Assembly (NCBI RefSeq): GCF_900108945.1
Contig: NZ_FNYE01000031.1
Coordinates: 32,565-96,564 of the forward strand
DNA: 64,000 nucleotides
Direction of reading: 5' to 3'
Source: Paraburkholderia diazotrophica
GTDB taxonomy: Bacteria; Pseudomonadota; Gammaproteobacteria; Burkholderiales; Burkholderiaceae
The notes under the pieces are model-generated. The model was not told where the DNA came from and did no database searches. It saw only the letters and a program-made list of their open reading frames with translations. The position numbers and the translations under genes are program-made. Of this stretch, positions 9,131 to 18,281 are shown in pieces (the stretch's first letter is position 1; every line of letters starts with the position of its first letter).

Positions 9131-10069
9131 ATGAAGGTAACGCGTTATACGAAAGCTGATGCCGAGCAATGGGACGCCTTCGTGCGTGCATCCAAAAATG
9201 GCACATTTCTGTTGCAGCGCGCGTACATGGATTACCACAGCGATCGTTTTGCTGATCACTCTTTGATTTTCCATGACGACAAGGGCCATCCGGTCGCGTT
9301 GTTGCCAGCCAATGAACGTGATGGCGTGTTGCAGAGTCACGGCGGTTTGACCTATGGCGGGATCATATGCGACGAGTCGATGACTACGCCGCGAATGCTT
9401 GAGGTATTCGATGTGTTGCTTGAACACTTGCGAACCAACGGCTTGAACCGTCTCCTCTACAAGACGATCCCCTACATCTATCATCTCAATCCTGCGGAGG
9501 AAGACCGCTACGCACTGTTCCGTGCGGACGCTCGCTTATATCGGCGGGACGTCTTGTCGGTCATTTGCCAAGACCGCCGCTTGCCGTTTCAGAAGCGGCG
9601 CGCGCGCAAAGTCAGTCAGGCGCAGAAACTCGGCCTCGTCATCGAGGCGTCCGAAGACCTTGAAGCTTTCTGGGCGATTCTCGAAGCAAATCTGGCTGCC
9701 GTGCACGGCGTGAGGCCGGTGCATTCGGTCGAAGAGATGCGGTTGTTGAACAGTCGTTTTCCAGACCAAATTCGATTGCACGTATGCAAGGAAAACGGCG
9801 GGATTGTTGCGGGCGTTGTTGTTTTCAATGCAACCCGCGTTGCACACGTTCAATACATCTCGAGCAGTGAACGCGGACGTGAAATCGGTGCTCTCGATCT
9901 GCTGTTCGCGACACTCATTGAACGCGACTATGCCGACCAAGCTTACTTTGATTTCGGAATCTCCAACGAACAGGAAGGTAAGGTGATGAACGTTGGTTTG
10001 ATTGAGCAGAAGGAGGGATTTGGCGCGCGTGCTGTCACCCACGACTACTACGAACTAAGCGTCGTCTAG
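9131..10069 (+). CDS. FemAB/GNAT-like acyl or aminoacyl transferase
   Basis: A 312-residue protein of the FemAB-like branch of the GNAT superfamily. The C-terminal half carries the typical core IRLHVCKENGGIVAGVVVFN, then YISSSERGREIGALDLL, and ends with YFDFGISNEQEGKVMNVGL and an EGFGARAV turn. FemAB proteins use aminoacyl-tRNA, but many stand-alone relatives in polysaccharide loci are thought to acylate or aminoacylate sugars. There is no signal peptide or membrane segment. It is the last gene of the plus-strand run and converges with the aminotransferase gene 27 bases beyond its stop. A role in decorating an amino sugar fits the location but is an inference. Confidence 0.75.
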   Translation: MKVTRYTKADAEQWDAFVRASKNGTFLLQRAYMDYHSDRFADHSLIFHDDKGHPVALLPANERDGVLQSHGGLTYGGIICDESMTTPRMLEVFDVLLEHLRTNGLNRLLYKTIPYIYHLNPAEEDRYALFRADARLYRRDVLSVICQDRRLPFQKRRARKVSQAQKLGLVIEASEDLEAFWAILEANLAAVHGVRPVHSVEEMRLLNSRFPDQIRLHVCKENGGIVAGVVVFNATRVAHVQYISSSERGREIGALDLLFATLIERDYADQAYFDFGISNEQEGKVMNVGLIEQKEGFGARAVTHDYYELSVV

Positions 10070-10096
10070 TTTCGCGGGTACCAGCATAAGCTCGTA

Positions 10097-11209
10097 TCAG
10101 GCCGCGTCGAGTGCCGCGAGAAGCGCTTCGCATACGAGATCGACCTGTTCGATGGTCAAGTGCGGACCGATCGGCAGGCTCATCACCTCACGGCTCAATG
10201 TGTCGGCTAATGGGCAGTCCACCTTTGCCGCAGATGTTTCAGCATAAGCGGCGCTGCGCCCGGGCGGAATGGGGTAGTGAATCTGCACGCCAATTCCAGC
10301 TTCTGCGAGAACGCGCATCACTCGCTCTCGTTTCCTGGTTCGCACCACATACAGATGCCATACAGGCCTCGCTGCATCGATGACTGCGGGGAGCACGACG
10401 TCGGCGCCGGTGAGACGTTTAAAGTAGTGCTCGGCGACAACGTTGCGGCGGGCGTTCCAATCATCCAGAACCGAGAGCTTTGCGCGTAGAAATGCGGCCT
10501 GCAGTTCGTCGAGGCGTGTGTTGTAGCCGGCGGAGTCGTGTACGTACTTTTGACGCGACCCATAGTTCGACAAGTCGCGCACACGGTCAGCGAGAGTGCT
10601 GTCGTTCGTAACCACGGCGCCGCCGTCGCCAAGTGCACCGAGATTCTTGCCAGGGTAGAAACTGAACGCGGCTGCGTCTCCGAGTGTGCCTGTGCGCTTG
10701 CCGAGATAGGTAGCGCCATGCGCTTGCGCCGCATCTTCGATGACTTTTAGGCCATGCTTGGCCGCGATCTGGGTGATGGGCGCCATGTCAGCGGGCTGGC
10801 CGTATAGATGGACAGGCATGATCGCCCGAGTGCGCGGCGTGATCGCTGCCTCGATGCGTGCCGGATCGATGTTGTGCGTAGCCGCGAGCGGCTCGACAGG
10901 GACGGGCGTTGCGCCTGCGTGCGTTACCGCGAGCCAAGTCGCGATGAAGGTGTTGGAGGGGACCAGCACTTCGTCACCGGGGCCGATGTCGAGCGCCCTT
11001 AAGATTAGGTGAAGCGCGTCTAGTCCGTTACCGACGCCGATACAGTGTTCTGCGCCACAGTAAGCGGCAAACTCGCGCTCGAATGTGGAGACTTCGCTGC
11101 CGAGAATGAACCATCCAGATTGGATCACGCGCGCGTACGCAGCATCCAGCTCAAGATGAAGCTCGCGATTGCCGGCGGCGATATCCAGAAATGGAACGAT
11201 GGCCGTCAT
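10097..11209 (-). CDS. DegT/DnrJ/EryC1/StrS sugar aminotransferase (FdtB/QdtB-like)
   Basis: A 370-residue PLP enzyme of the DegT family at the normal length. GVGNGLDALHLILRALDIG is the cofactor phosphate-binding region, EDAAQAHGATY holds the pyridine-facing aspartate, and FSFYPGKNLGALGDGG contains the lysine that forms the Schiff base. Family members transfer an amino group from glutamate to C3 or C4 of a keto-sugar nucleotide. Its start overlaps the stop of the cupin gene upstream by ATGA. Next to a FdtA/QdtA-type isomerase, the expected product is dTDP-3-amino-3,6-dideoxy-galactose or -glucose, in the cytoplasm. RmlA and RmlB, needed to feed this path, are not in the window. Confidence 0.92.
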   Translation of the reverse strand: MTAIVPFLDIAAGNRELHLELDAAYARVIQSGWFILGSEVSTFEREFAAYCGAEHCIGVGNGLDALHLILRALDIGPGDEVLVPSNTFIATWLAVTHAGATPVPVEPLAATHNIDPARIEAAITPRTRAIMPVHLYGQPADMAPITQIAAKHGLKVIEDAAQAHGATYLGKRTGTLGDAAAFSFYPGKNLGALGDGGAVVTNDSTLADRVRDLSNYGSRQKYVHDSAGYNTRLDELQAAFLRAKLSVLDDWNARRNVVAEHYFKRLTGADVVLPAVIDAARPVWHLYVVRTRKRERVMRVLAEAGIGVQIHYPIPPGRSAAYAETSAAKVDCPLADTLSREVMSLPIGPHLTIEQVDLVCEALLAALDAA

Positions 11210-11646
11210 GCATCTTCCTTTGCTGCGCTAAGAAAATCTTCGTACTGTCGATAATAATCGCCTTCGTCGTATAGCTGCGAGGCAAGTGCAAGGCAGACCG
11301 CATTTGAAGAAAAATTATCGATCTCCCGCCATATCAAGCGCGGAATGTAGAGCCCTTGGTGGGGACGGTTCAAGTGAAACACTCGGCGCTCGCGCCCGTC
11401 ATCGACGTGGACGTCGAAACTTCCTGAGATGGCGATAAGAACCTGTTGGAGCTGCTTGTGGCTGTGTCCCGCGCGCGATGCGCCACCCGGAATATCGTAC
11501 AGATAGTACACGCGCTGGATGTCGAACGGAACCTGGCGTTCATTCTCAATAGGGGTTAGTGTGCCGCGGGGATCGTGAATTTGCGGGAACTCCAGTATCT
11601 GGCAATCGGATACGTTGGCCATGAGTGAAATCTGTTGGTTATGCAT
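11206..11646 (-). CDS. dTDP-4-keto-6-deoxyhexose 3,4-ketoisomerase-like cupin (FdtA/QdtA family)
   Basis: A 146-residue single-domain cupin. SDCQILEFPQIHDPRGTLTP near the N-terminus and RVYYLYDIPGGASRAGHSHK with its HSH motif are hallmarks of FdtA/QdtA/WxcM-C proteins, which shift the keto group of dTDP-4-keto-6-deoxyglucose from C4 to C3. A second possible start, ATG 11622, would begin directly with the family's usual N-terminus. No convincing ribosome site distinguishes the two. It overlaps the aminotransferase gene by four bases, and the pair should act in sequence on the same nucleotide sugar. Epimerisation outcome, galacto or gluco, cannot be told from the sequence alone. Confidence 0.88.
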   Translation of the reverse strand: MHNQQISLMANVSDCQILEFPQIHDPRGTLTPIENERQVPFDIQRVYYLYDIPGGASRAGHSHKQLQQVLIAISGSFDVHVDDGRERRVFHLNRPHQGLYIPRLIWREIDNFSSNAVCLALASQLYDEGDYYRQYEDFLSAAKEDA

Positions 11647-11749
11647 TTGGTTGCTGAAAAATACCCCTACGTCGGATGGTCGGACACGTGCGGCACACCC
11701 TTCATCCCGATCACGGTATTTGCCTTATGACTGTCGAATCACCAATCTC

Positions 11750-13693
11750 TTATAACACATGGTTAAAACATAGATCGATGTCCTGCTCGGCAACTTCAAA
11801 GTCACAAGCCGACCAAATCCAGTGTGGATGGGTCCGAGGGTAGCTGATCCCGTTTATTATCCACGACTGCTGTCCGAGTGCAGCCGAAATGCTGGTAAAG
11901 GTATGGCATGTGACGTTTGTAGAGGAAAGCATAATGATTTTGGCGTCGCGTGGAGCGAAGAGCGCGTTGGTGAACGCTGCTCCGCCAGGGCCCGCGATAA
12001 CTTCAGCGTCTGAGAGAAGTTCAATTTGCTCATCAAGGGTCATCCGACCAGTGTCAACAAAGGAAAACCCAGCTCGATTGAATTTTTCGAGAACCCTACC
12101 CTCATTGAGCATCGAGCGCGGGCTGCCTTCGCTTCGCTTAAGATATAAACGCTTGCCGGCCTTTGCCTTCAACGTCTTGGCGTTTGGAACAAGCCTGTCT
12201 CGCATGAATAGTACGGCATCCGGATGCGCGACCATCGCCGTCGATAAGCGTGAAGGCACAATCAACGAATTGACGCCCAGCGGTTCGGAGAAATCTACGG
12301 CCCGAAGGCGGGAATGTTCGATGCCAAGCCGATGAAGCAACTCGATCTGCCATTGCGCGGCATTCACGTCGACCAGGATCGGTGCGTCTTTGTGGCGATC
12401 ACTGTCAATTACGAGACTGAGCCGCGGTACCTCATCCAACAACCAGTGGTAGTAGTTTTGATTGTGACCAATATAGATGCAACCTGAACTCACGTATGGC
12501 ATTGCTGCTCTGCAGGCAATGAGCGCGCGATTGTCTGACACGGCGCGGACCACGTCCGTAAATAACGGTAGATGACATGCCTTCATATGGGCGGAATCAG
12601 CAATCAAGTACTGCCGATTCGCGAGAATCATCCCGTATCGAGGCAAAATTTCCGCATATTCGTATTCGACGACATACGAAGCATCAAAATGTAGCTCACT
12701 CAGAACTGGGATGATTTCGCCGTCCCGAACTACGCATGCTTTGACGGACTGCGTAGATGGCTCGTTGACCTGACAATAGGATGTGTCGTTTCGGGCGCCC
12801 AAATCGGCTACGGTCGTGATCTCGGCATCGACAACGCGCCACCACCCCGACCATGACTCAAGCGCGGTCTCATAAAGAGAAACACCGGCTGCCCGATTAA
12901 TAGGAAAAATCCTTGCGGCATTGCTGAACCTTTCTTCAAAGGTCGAAACGCAAAGTGCAGAGTATTTCCGATCGGCATCCAGCGCATGCTGCCAATTGCC
13001 CGCTTGGGTGTGGAGATACGCAAGTAGCCACCAGCCGTCGGCATTATCTTGTTCCACGTGGACTGCGTCCGTCAGTACTGAAATTGCCTCAGAAAAGCTC
13101 CGATCGTGCCACGTCTTGGTTTGGGCAAACCGGGGCAAATGCTTGAGGGAATTGATTGCGATTCCTTCGACGTGGTAGGAATTGAATTCATGCGCCCATA
13201 CGGCCTGTAACGCCAACAAATCGCCAAGACCGCGAAGCGCAATGCTCCGGACCGCGGATTTGCCGGCCAGCCACTGATACAGCATCTCTGAATCATCGAA
13301 AAAACCCTGAATCTTCAGTACGTTGGCAAAATAAAGCCACGCGCCGAGCCATGGGGACTTCGTGACTCGCGTGCCATGAGGTACGGGTCTCGCGGCCCGG
13401 TTGCGTTGACACACGTAGATCTGGCACTGAATTTCTACATTGGAACCCAGCCCCTTCATGAAGCGAGCTGCCGACACCGAGAAGAACCTGCAAGTGCTAA
13501 GTCGGTGTTCAGAGCGCTGGATTGCGGGAATGCTCCTTCTTCGCAGTGCGTGGATCGACAAGAGTAGAAAAAATAGTAGCGTGTGGAAGGTCCTCGTCCG
13601 CACTAGGCTTTTTCCAGCGCGCACATACAGCCTACGAATCGCCATCGAGGGGCGAAGCATCGATGCCGGTGCAGTTTGACTGTGTGATTGCAT
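11750..13693 (-). CDS. GT61-family glycosyltransferase with TPR-like N-terminal half
   Basis: A 647-residue protein. The C-terminal half is a GT61 (DUF563) domain: GCIYIGHNQNYYHWLLDEVP with its HW pair, then LYLKRSEGSPRSMLNE and the late EVIAGPGGAAFTNALFAP. The middle contains helical repeats (DNADGWWLLAYLHTQAGNWQHAL) like TPR units. The first 75 residues are basic, contain a hydrophobic stretch (FHTLLFFLLLSIHAL) and are of uncertain reality; the true start may be further in. GT61 enzymes add sugars to capsule or exopolysaccharide chains. It stands 103 bases upstream of the FdtA-like gene on the same strand and may transfer the amino sugar that pair produces. Confidence 0.8.
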   Translation of the reverse strand: MQSHSQTAPASMLRPSMAIRRLYVRAGKSLVRTRTFHTLLFFLLLSIHALRRRSIPAIQRSEHRLSTCRFFSVSAARFMKGLGSNVEIQCQIYVCQRNRAARPVPHGTRVTKSPWLGAWLYFANVLKIQGFFDDSEMLYQWLAGKSAVRSIALRGLGDLLALQAVWAHEFNSYHVEGIAINSLKHLPRFAQTKTWHDRSFSEAISVLTDAVHVEQDNADGWWLLAYLHTQAGNWQHALDADRKYSALCVSTFEERFSNAARIFPINRAAGVSLYETALESWSGWWRVVDAEITTVADLGARNDTSYCQVNEPSTQSVKACVVRDGEIIPVLSELHFDASYVVEYEYAEILPRYGMILANRQYLIADSAHMKACHLPLFTDVVRAVSDNRALIACRAAMPYVSSGCIYIGHNQNYYHWLLDEVPRLSLVIDSDRHKDAPILVDVNAAQWQIELLHRLGIEHSRLRAVDFSEPLGVNSLIVPSRLSTAMVAHPDAVLFMRDRLVPNAKTLKAKAGKRLYLKRSEGSPRSMLNEGRVLEKFNRAGFSFVDTGRMTLDEQIELLSDAEVIAGPGGAAFTNALFAPRDAKIIMLSSTNVTCHTFTSISAALGQQSWIINGISYPRTHPHWIWSACDFEVAEQDIDLCFNHVL

Positions 13694-14010
13694 ATCCTTC
13701 CGTGTCGGGAACCTTCTCCGTGGAGCGGGGTTCCATTGTAGCGTCGCAGTCCCTACTCTTTACCGGTTTTTACATTACGAAATACTTTCTTTGCATCTCA
13801 TTTTCGTCTATACATTACGCTTTGCGGGCACTTCTGTGCGACGATAGGGGCATGTCGCAGGCATACTGTCATGCGCTGGTTCACGATTGCCACATGAGTT
13901 TTCGCGTCCGCGCCACGAATTTGCCTTCATCTCCAATGTTTGCAAATCGCCGTTTTTCCGCTATTTAGCTCCGGCGCACAAACAGCTTTTGAAATATAAC
14001 CTTAGGTTTT
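13694..14010. other. Divergent intergenic region, 317 bp
   Basis: Lies between the minus-strand GT61 gene and the plus-strand sulfotransferase gene. It looks richer in A and T than its surroundings and must hold promoters for both directions, but I could not fix convincing -35/-10 pairs. Frames crossing it look non-coding. Confidence 0.5.
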
Positions 14011-14850
14011 ATGAAACTTCTTGGACGTAGAAAATTAGTTACCGAATCGATTCAGTCCAGTGAACCTTTATTCACGCCGCTGTTTGTAGGAGGTCCTCCA
14101 CGTTCAGGCACAACAATCTTGCACGCGTTGATTTGCAGTTCGGAAAGGACGAATAACTACATCGGTGAGTGCAGTTACTTCACGGCTTTGCTTCAGCCGC
14201 TGGCAACTGGCCTAAACGTGTTTGACGCACATACGCGTTACTATTTTGATTCCCGCGAGGAACTGATTGCTCATCACGGGGAAATACTAGATTGCGAACT
14301 GCAGCGGATTTGGCGTCGTTTAGGTCGGCCGGAAGTGGTTGCGCTCAAGGATCCAATGCTGACCCAGTTTTTCGCCATTACTGCTCAGGCGCTGCCGAGG
14401 GCGCGCTTCGTACTTTCAGCCCGTGACCCGCGCGCCACTATTTCGTCCCGCATGGAGGTCGCACAAAGGCAGGCTGGAGGAAATCCGATTACGGAAGCGA
14501 AAATCGCCGAATTTTGCGATGAATACGTTAGGTTGTATCGGTCCGTACTCGACAATCGGCAGCACTTTGGGGATCGCCTTTGCATCGTAAACTATAAAGA
14601 TCTTGTCGAAGGCTCCGCGAATCGGGCTTTGGAGAAGTTCGGCTGTGGCCGTATTGTGCCAGAGCGTGTTTCGACACGCGAGGATAATCCTGGCGCGTTC
14701 GCGATGGACGAGTGGGCGACAGATCTGCTCGGAACGCTTCCGTCGACAAAGTCTATCAATCGATTCAAGGCACATCTCGATTCCCGTACGGAAGAACTCA
14801 TTCTGAATGCTTGCGGTGAAGTTGCCGTTGAGCTTGGGATCTTTACTTGA
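14011..14850 (+). CDS. Sulfotransferase family protein
   Basis: A 279-residue protein with the sulfotransferase 5'-phosphosulfate-binding loop near the N-terminus, FVGGPPRSGTTILHALI, and a second PAPS-binding region FVLSARDPRATISSR near residue 130. These are the two signature elements of PAPS-dependent carbohydrate sulfotransferases. The reaction would place sulfate on a hydroxyl of a sugar or lipid acceptor. No signal peptide is seen, so it acts in the cytoplasm. It stands alone on its strand, followed by a membrane protein gene after 263 bases. A sulfated surface glycan is possible but unproven; some family members in Proteobacteria have other acceptors. Confidence 0.85.
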   Translation: MKLLGRRKLVTESIQSSEPLFTPLFVGGPPRSGTTILHALICSSERTNNYIGECSYFTALLQPLATGLNVFDAHTRYYFDSREELIAHHGEILDCELQRIWRRLGRPEVVALKDPMLTQFFAITAQALPRARFVLSARDPRATISSRMEVAQRQAGGNPITEAKIAEFCDEYVRLYRSVLDNRQHFGDRLCIVNYKDLVEGSANRALEKFGCGRIVPERVSTREDNPGAFAMDEWATDLLGTLPSTKSINRFKAHLDSRTEELILNACGEVAVELGIFT

Positions 14851-15113
14851 TGTGTGATTTGATTTGGCGATGCAACCAAGAGAGGTAGGCTAATTCGCCC
14901 TGACACCTTGTGCATCTTGATCACTTGCACCTCCGAAGCGGACCAAATTGGGGTCTCCATGATAGAAAATTTTACCAATCCCTTTGCCGGGCATACCAAG
15001 CGTGGAAAGCCGAATTTTCGACCGACTTTTCGCCGATCCGACGATCGACGCGGAAACTCTCCGGATAGCGCGCGAACTTCACGGCAACGGCTTTACGAGA
15101 ACGTGACCGTTTA

Positions 15114-16301
15114 ATGAGAGGAAAAGCTATTGTCGCCGGAGTGCTGGCCGTTCTGATCTGTATGCTCAAGTACCCCCACCGGTTATTCCGAGGGTTCTTA
15201 TGGGCCGAGGACGGTCCGATATTCATCCTCCAAGCGGCGCAGCACGGCTTTCGTGCGATCTGGATACCATATAACGGCTATCTGCATGCGATTCCGCGGT
15301 TGATTGCCGGTTCATGGACGGCCCTTTCTACACCGGACCATTTCATACACGGATTCGCATGGACCTGCACTGCCGCTTACTTCATCATCGCATATAGCCT
15401 TTTTTGCCTGTCGAGGCGTCACTTCCCGTCGAACTGGCGAGGCCATCTCCTGTCTCTCTCCGTCGCCGTATTGCCGTTCGCTGTACCCCAGTCTGGCGAG
15501 ATCTATTTCACGATTACCAACCTGCAATGGTTTTTCTCACCCCTACTGGCATTCCTAGTCATCGATTTTGGCGTGGGCATTGATTCGCCGATACGGCGCT
15601 GGAGCGCAATGGTTCTGGCATTGACTGGGCCGTTCGGTGTTCTGTTGTTACCGCTCGCTGGCGTGTTGTGGTTATCGCATCGTTCGCGTCGGCTGCGGCC
15701 ATTGCTCCCTTATCTCATGGGCTGTGCGATGCAATTGGTCTCATATACGCTTACGCACGGTCAGGAGACCTCATCACGGATATCGAATTACGCATTGACC
15801 AAGGATTTCCCGACTAGCGCAATCGGCGAAGTGTTCGTGCCAAATTCGGTTGACTTCTTCTATCAACACCAAGGTGTGTGTCTTCTAGCTACGTGTGGTC
15901 TCCTCGCGCTCGCGCTGCTCAACGGCATTCGGGCTACCAAGCTTTCTCTCCCGCTATTCATTGCGGCAGCGGTTCTATGGACAATTGGCGTCATCCGCCA
16001 AGGCACACCAGATATGCTGATTCATTGGTATGGCTATGGGGCACGCTACCTGTTCATGCCAGAACTGTGTTTTGGTGTCGGACTTCTGTTTGCGGCGGTA
16101 TCTGGTGTGCTGACAATTGGAAGGCTCGCCGCAATTACGTTGCTCTGCACGATGGTCTGGAAAGCGCCATTGCCAATTGTTCCACATGCTGACGACACCG
16201 CGGTGACCAAGGAGAGTGGCATGTTTATGCTGCGTTTTCCACCTGCGCGCGAATTGCAGCTGAACACGTCAGAGGGGAACTCGGCATTTTCGTTGAAGTA
16301 A
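15114..16301 (+). CDS. Polytopic membrane protein, possible GT-C glycosyltransferase
   Basis: A 395-residue protein with about nine hydrophobic segments. After the first segment (IVAGVLAVLICML) comes a loop with FLWAEDGPIFILQAAQ, an acidic pair where GT-C enzymes carry their catalytic aspartate or glutamate, followed by YNGYLHAIPRL. The pattern fits polyprenyl-phosphate-sugar-dependent transferases that work on the periplasmic face. No family was firmly recognised. It may be one of several GT-C-like transferases here; two others lie at 16438-18147 and 21851-23557. ATG 15114 has a weak ribosome site. Substrate unknown; a donor from the D-arabinose cassette downstream is conceivable. Confidence 0.65.
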   Translation: MRGKAIVAGVLAVLICMLKYPHRLFRGFLWAEDGPIFILQAAQHGFRAIWIPYNGYLHAIPRLIAGSWTALSTPDHFIHGFAWTCTAAYFIIAYSLFCLSRRHFPSNWRGHLLSLSVAVLPFAVPQSGEIYFTITNLQWFFSPLLAFLVIDFGVGIDSPIRRWSAMVLALTGPFGVLLLPLAGVLWLSHRSRRLRPLLPYLMGCAMQLVSYTLTHGQETSSRISNYALTKDFPTSAIGEVFVPNSVDFFYQHQGVCLLATCGLLALALLNGIRATKLSLPLFIAAAVLWTIGVIRQGTPDMLIHWYGYGARYLFMPELCFGVGLLFAAVSGVLTIGRLAAITLLCTMVWKAPLPIVPHADDTAVTKESGMFMLRFPPARELQLNTSEGNSAFSLK

Positions 16302-16437
16302 ACGCCGCTCCGCTACGAGTGGTCACGCTGCCGGTATTAAACATCAAAAGCGCACTTTTGGTGGTGGGGTTAAGCAATCGCTTTGCTCACCTCGTTCATT
16401 GCACGATAAATGACTCACGCTACATGACTTTCATGCT

Positions 16438-18147
16438 TCATTCCGGACAGAACACGGAAATGCTGTCTTTTCCTTTCGCGCTCGCATAGCCCTCGAACCC
16501 GGTTTTAACAGCCGCCTTATCAATTGCCATCTGCATATCCTGCCTATCGGTTCCAGTCAGACCGGCGCCCGTCACGACGCCGTCGGAAACGAAGAAGATC
16601 ACCTTGGGCACCCGATGGGCCTTTGCGTCGAATGCCCAGCCAGTCAACCGAACGTGTGCTGGATCGGAGGTAATCGGCTTCACCGAATCGATGGCTGAAT
16701 CGCAAGCGCTGAGTTTTGCCGACGCTGGCGTCTTGCCCATTGCTTCGCGCGCGGAACGCATCTCCGGGAGTCCAAACACAGACAAGTTATATCGGATGCC
16801 GTTATTCACCACGCGTCTCAGTTGCCGGCGCTGATCTTCAGTTTCCTGCGGATAGACGTGTGCGATTGAATCACGGTCATCGATGTCTAGATTGAGAGCC
16901 AATGCTGCTCGCGCTCTCTGGAGTGCGTTCTCCCGACCCGCCAGCGAGAATGCGGCGAGCTGAGACGTGAACAGCATCAGCGGAATAAATACCGATAGCG
17001 TAGCGACGACCGCCGTTGTCGCTGTGTGTACGCGGTGGAGGTGGACGAACAACAGAAGCAGAACGCAGTAGAGCAACATGATGGGTGTTTCATATCGTCC
17101 GGCTAGCGCTGCGTCGAGCCCGAAATTTGCGCGGCTGATCGTTGCTGCTGCACCGGCTGCGCCGATATGCACAGCAAACAGAACGAGCGCAAGGAATGCC
17201 GGATTCCGTGTCGCTCCGCGTGTCCACTGCACCGCCAGATAGATAGCCGAAAAAATTGCTGCCGCACCCACCAGCATCGTAAGCACGTCGTTGTGAAACA
17301 TAAACCCAATTGGTGCACCGAAAAACATAAGCAGGAACTTCATCATGGTCCGGAATGGTGCTCCGGCGTGCGGCAGGGCATGGTAGTGGTATGCCCAGGC
17401 GGCAAACGTCAGAACCGCGACGCATATGAGAGATAGCATCCGGCGGATCGTACTCTGTCCGCTGAGCGCTAGCATCGCTATCAGTAGAACGGGAGTAAGC
17501 AGACCGTTGGCCATCGTGACGGTGGAAAGCATGCCGAGCAATACGGCTACGACAAATCGCACCCTGCGTCCCGGTTCATGCACCCATCGCGCCATCGAGA
17601 ACAGTGCAAGCAGCGGCAGCAGATAGGCCATATAGAACTGGCTCTGATATCCCCAGTTAATATTCTCGGCCTGCAGCCACGAAAAACACGGTACGGCGAT
17701 TAGAGCGTTGCACAGGTAGGAAAGGCGTTGGTTCTCGCTGGTCAGTGCGCGCGCGATGAAGCACAGAGTAAGCCAGAGAGCGAACATCAATACGATGTTG
17801 GCCGCGATGAGGAAGTGCGACAGGCCTTGAAAGAATCTATAGTCGATCCAAAAAAGGACTTTTGTCAGGATGATGCGGTGCTCATTCGCTTGTTCGAGAA
17901 ACGCCAGCCACCGATTGCCTTGCAGTCTCCCTGCATAGAACTGGAGCGTGCCGTCCCACATGTCCCAGAACGGGACAGGAGAGAACCATTTCACTGCGCC
18001 GATGATGGTCGAACCGATAAAGAAAGCTGGCGCCAGCCAAGGCAGAATGATGCGAAGCACAGAAGTGAAGGTCTGCGCCTCGGCGCGCATTATCGGTTTT
18101 TCGGCGTTGGACGTCGACAAAATAGGTCTCCTGTTCTTCGATGCCAC
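16438..18147 (-). CDS. Polytopic membrane protein, GT-C-like, paralogue of the gene at 21851-23557
   Basis: A 569-residue protein with about ten membrane segments. The first periplasmic loop holds PVPFWDMWDGTLQFY and FLEQANEHRIILTKVLFW. The same pattern (F-D-x-W-D-G, then E-x-N-E-H-R) occurs in the protein encoded at 21851-23557, so the two are paralogues. The C-terminal 85 residues form a soluble domain with SDPAHVRLTGWAFDAKA and a pair of cysteines, again shared. Acidic residues in the first outer loop are the GT-C signature, so a polyprenyl-phosphate-sugar-dependent transferase is the best guess. The start is a GTG with GGGG upstream; an ATG at 18090 is an alternative. Confidence 0.7.
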   Translation of the reverse strand: MASKNRRPILSTSNAEKPIMRAEAQTFTSVLRIILPWLAPAFFIGSTIIGAVKWFSPVPFWDMWDGTLQFYAGRLQGNRWLAFLEQANEHRIILTKVLFWIDYRFFQGLSHFLIAANIVLMFALWLTLCFIARALTSENQRLSYLCNALIAVPCFSWLQAENINWGYQSQFYMAYLLPLLALFSMARWVHEPGRRVRFVVAVLLGMLSTVTMANGLLTPVLLIAMLALSGQSTIRRMLSLICVAVLTFAAWAYHYHALPHAGAPFRTMMKFLLMFFGAPIGFMFHNDVLTMLVGAAAIFSAIYLAVQWTRGATRNPAFLALVLFAVHIGAAGAAATISRANFGLDAALAGRYETPIMLLYCVLLLLFVHLHRVHTATTAVVATLSVFIPLMLFTSQLAAFSLAGRENALQRARAALALNLDIDDRDSIAHVYPQETEDQRRQLRRVVNNGIRYNLSVFGLPEMRSAREAMGKTPASAKLSACDSAIDSVKPITSDPAHVRLTGWAFDAKAHRVPKVIFFVSDGVVTGAGLTGTDRQDMQMAIDKAAVKTGFEGYASAKGKDSISVFCPE

Positions 18148-18281
18148 GCAGTCTACCCCAAACCGAGATGACCAATCGCACGTATCGTTAGCTCAAGGAA
18201 GTAACTTAAACCCTGTTGGCAGCGATTTTGACGTCTGGTTTCGGTTGAGGGCTGCCTAAAAACGAACTCACACCTTCGCGT

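Noticed and set aside
16302..16437. CAAAAG-CGCA-CTTTTG hairpin as a terminator
   Set aside because: The stem is only six base pairs and no T-run follows, so it was not called.
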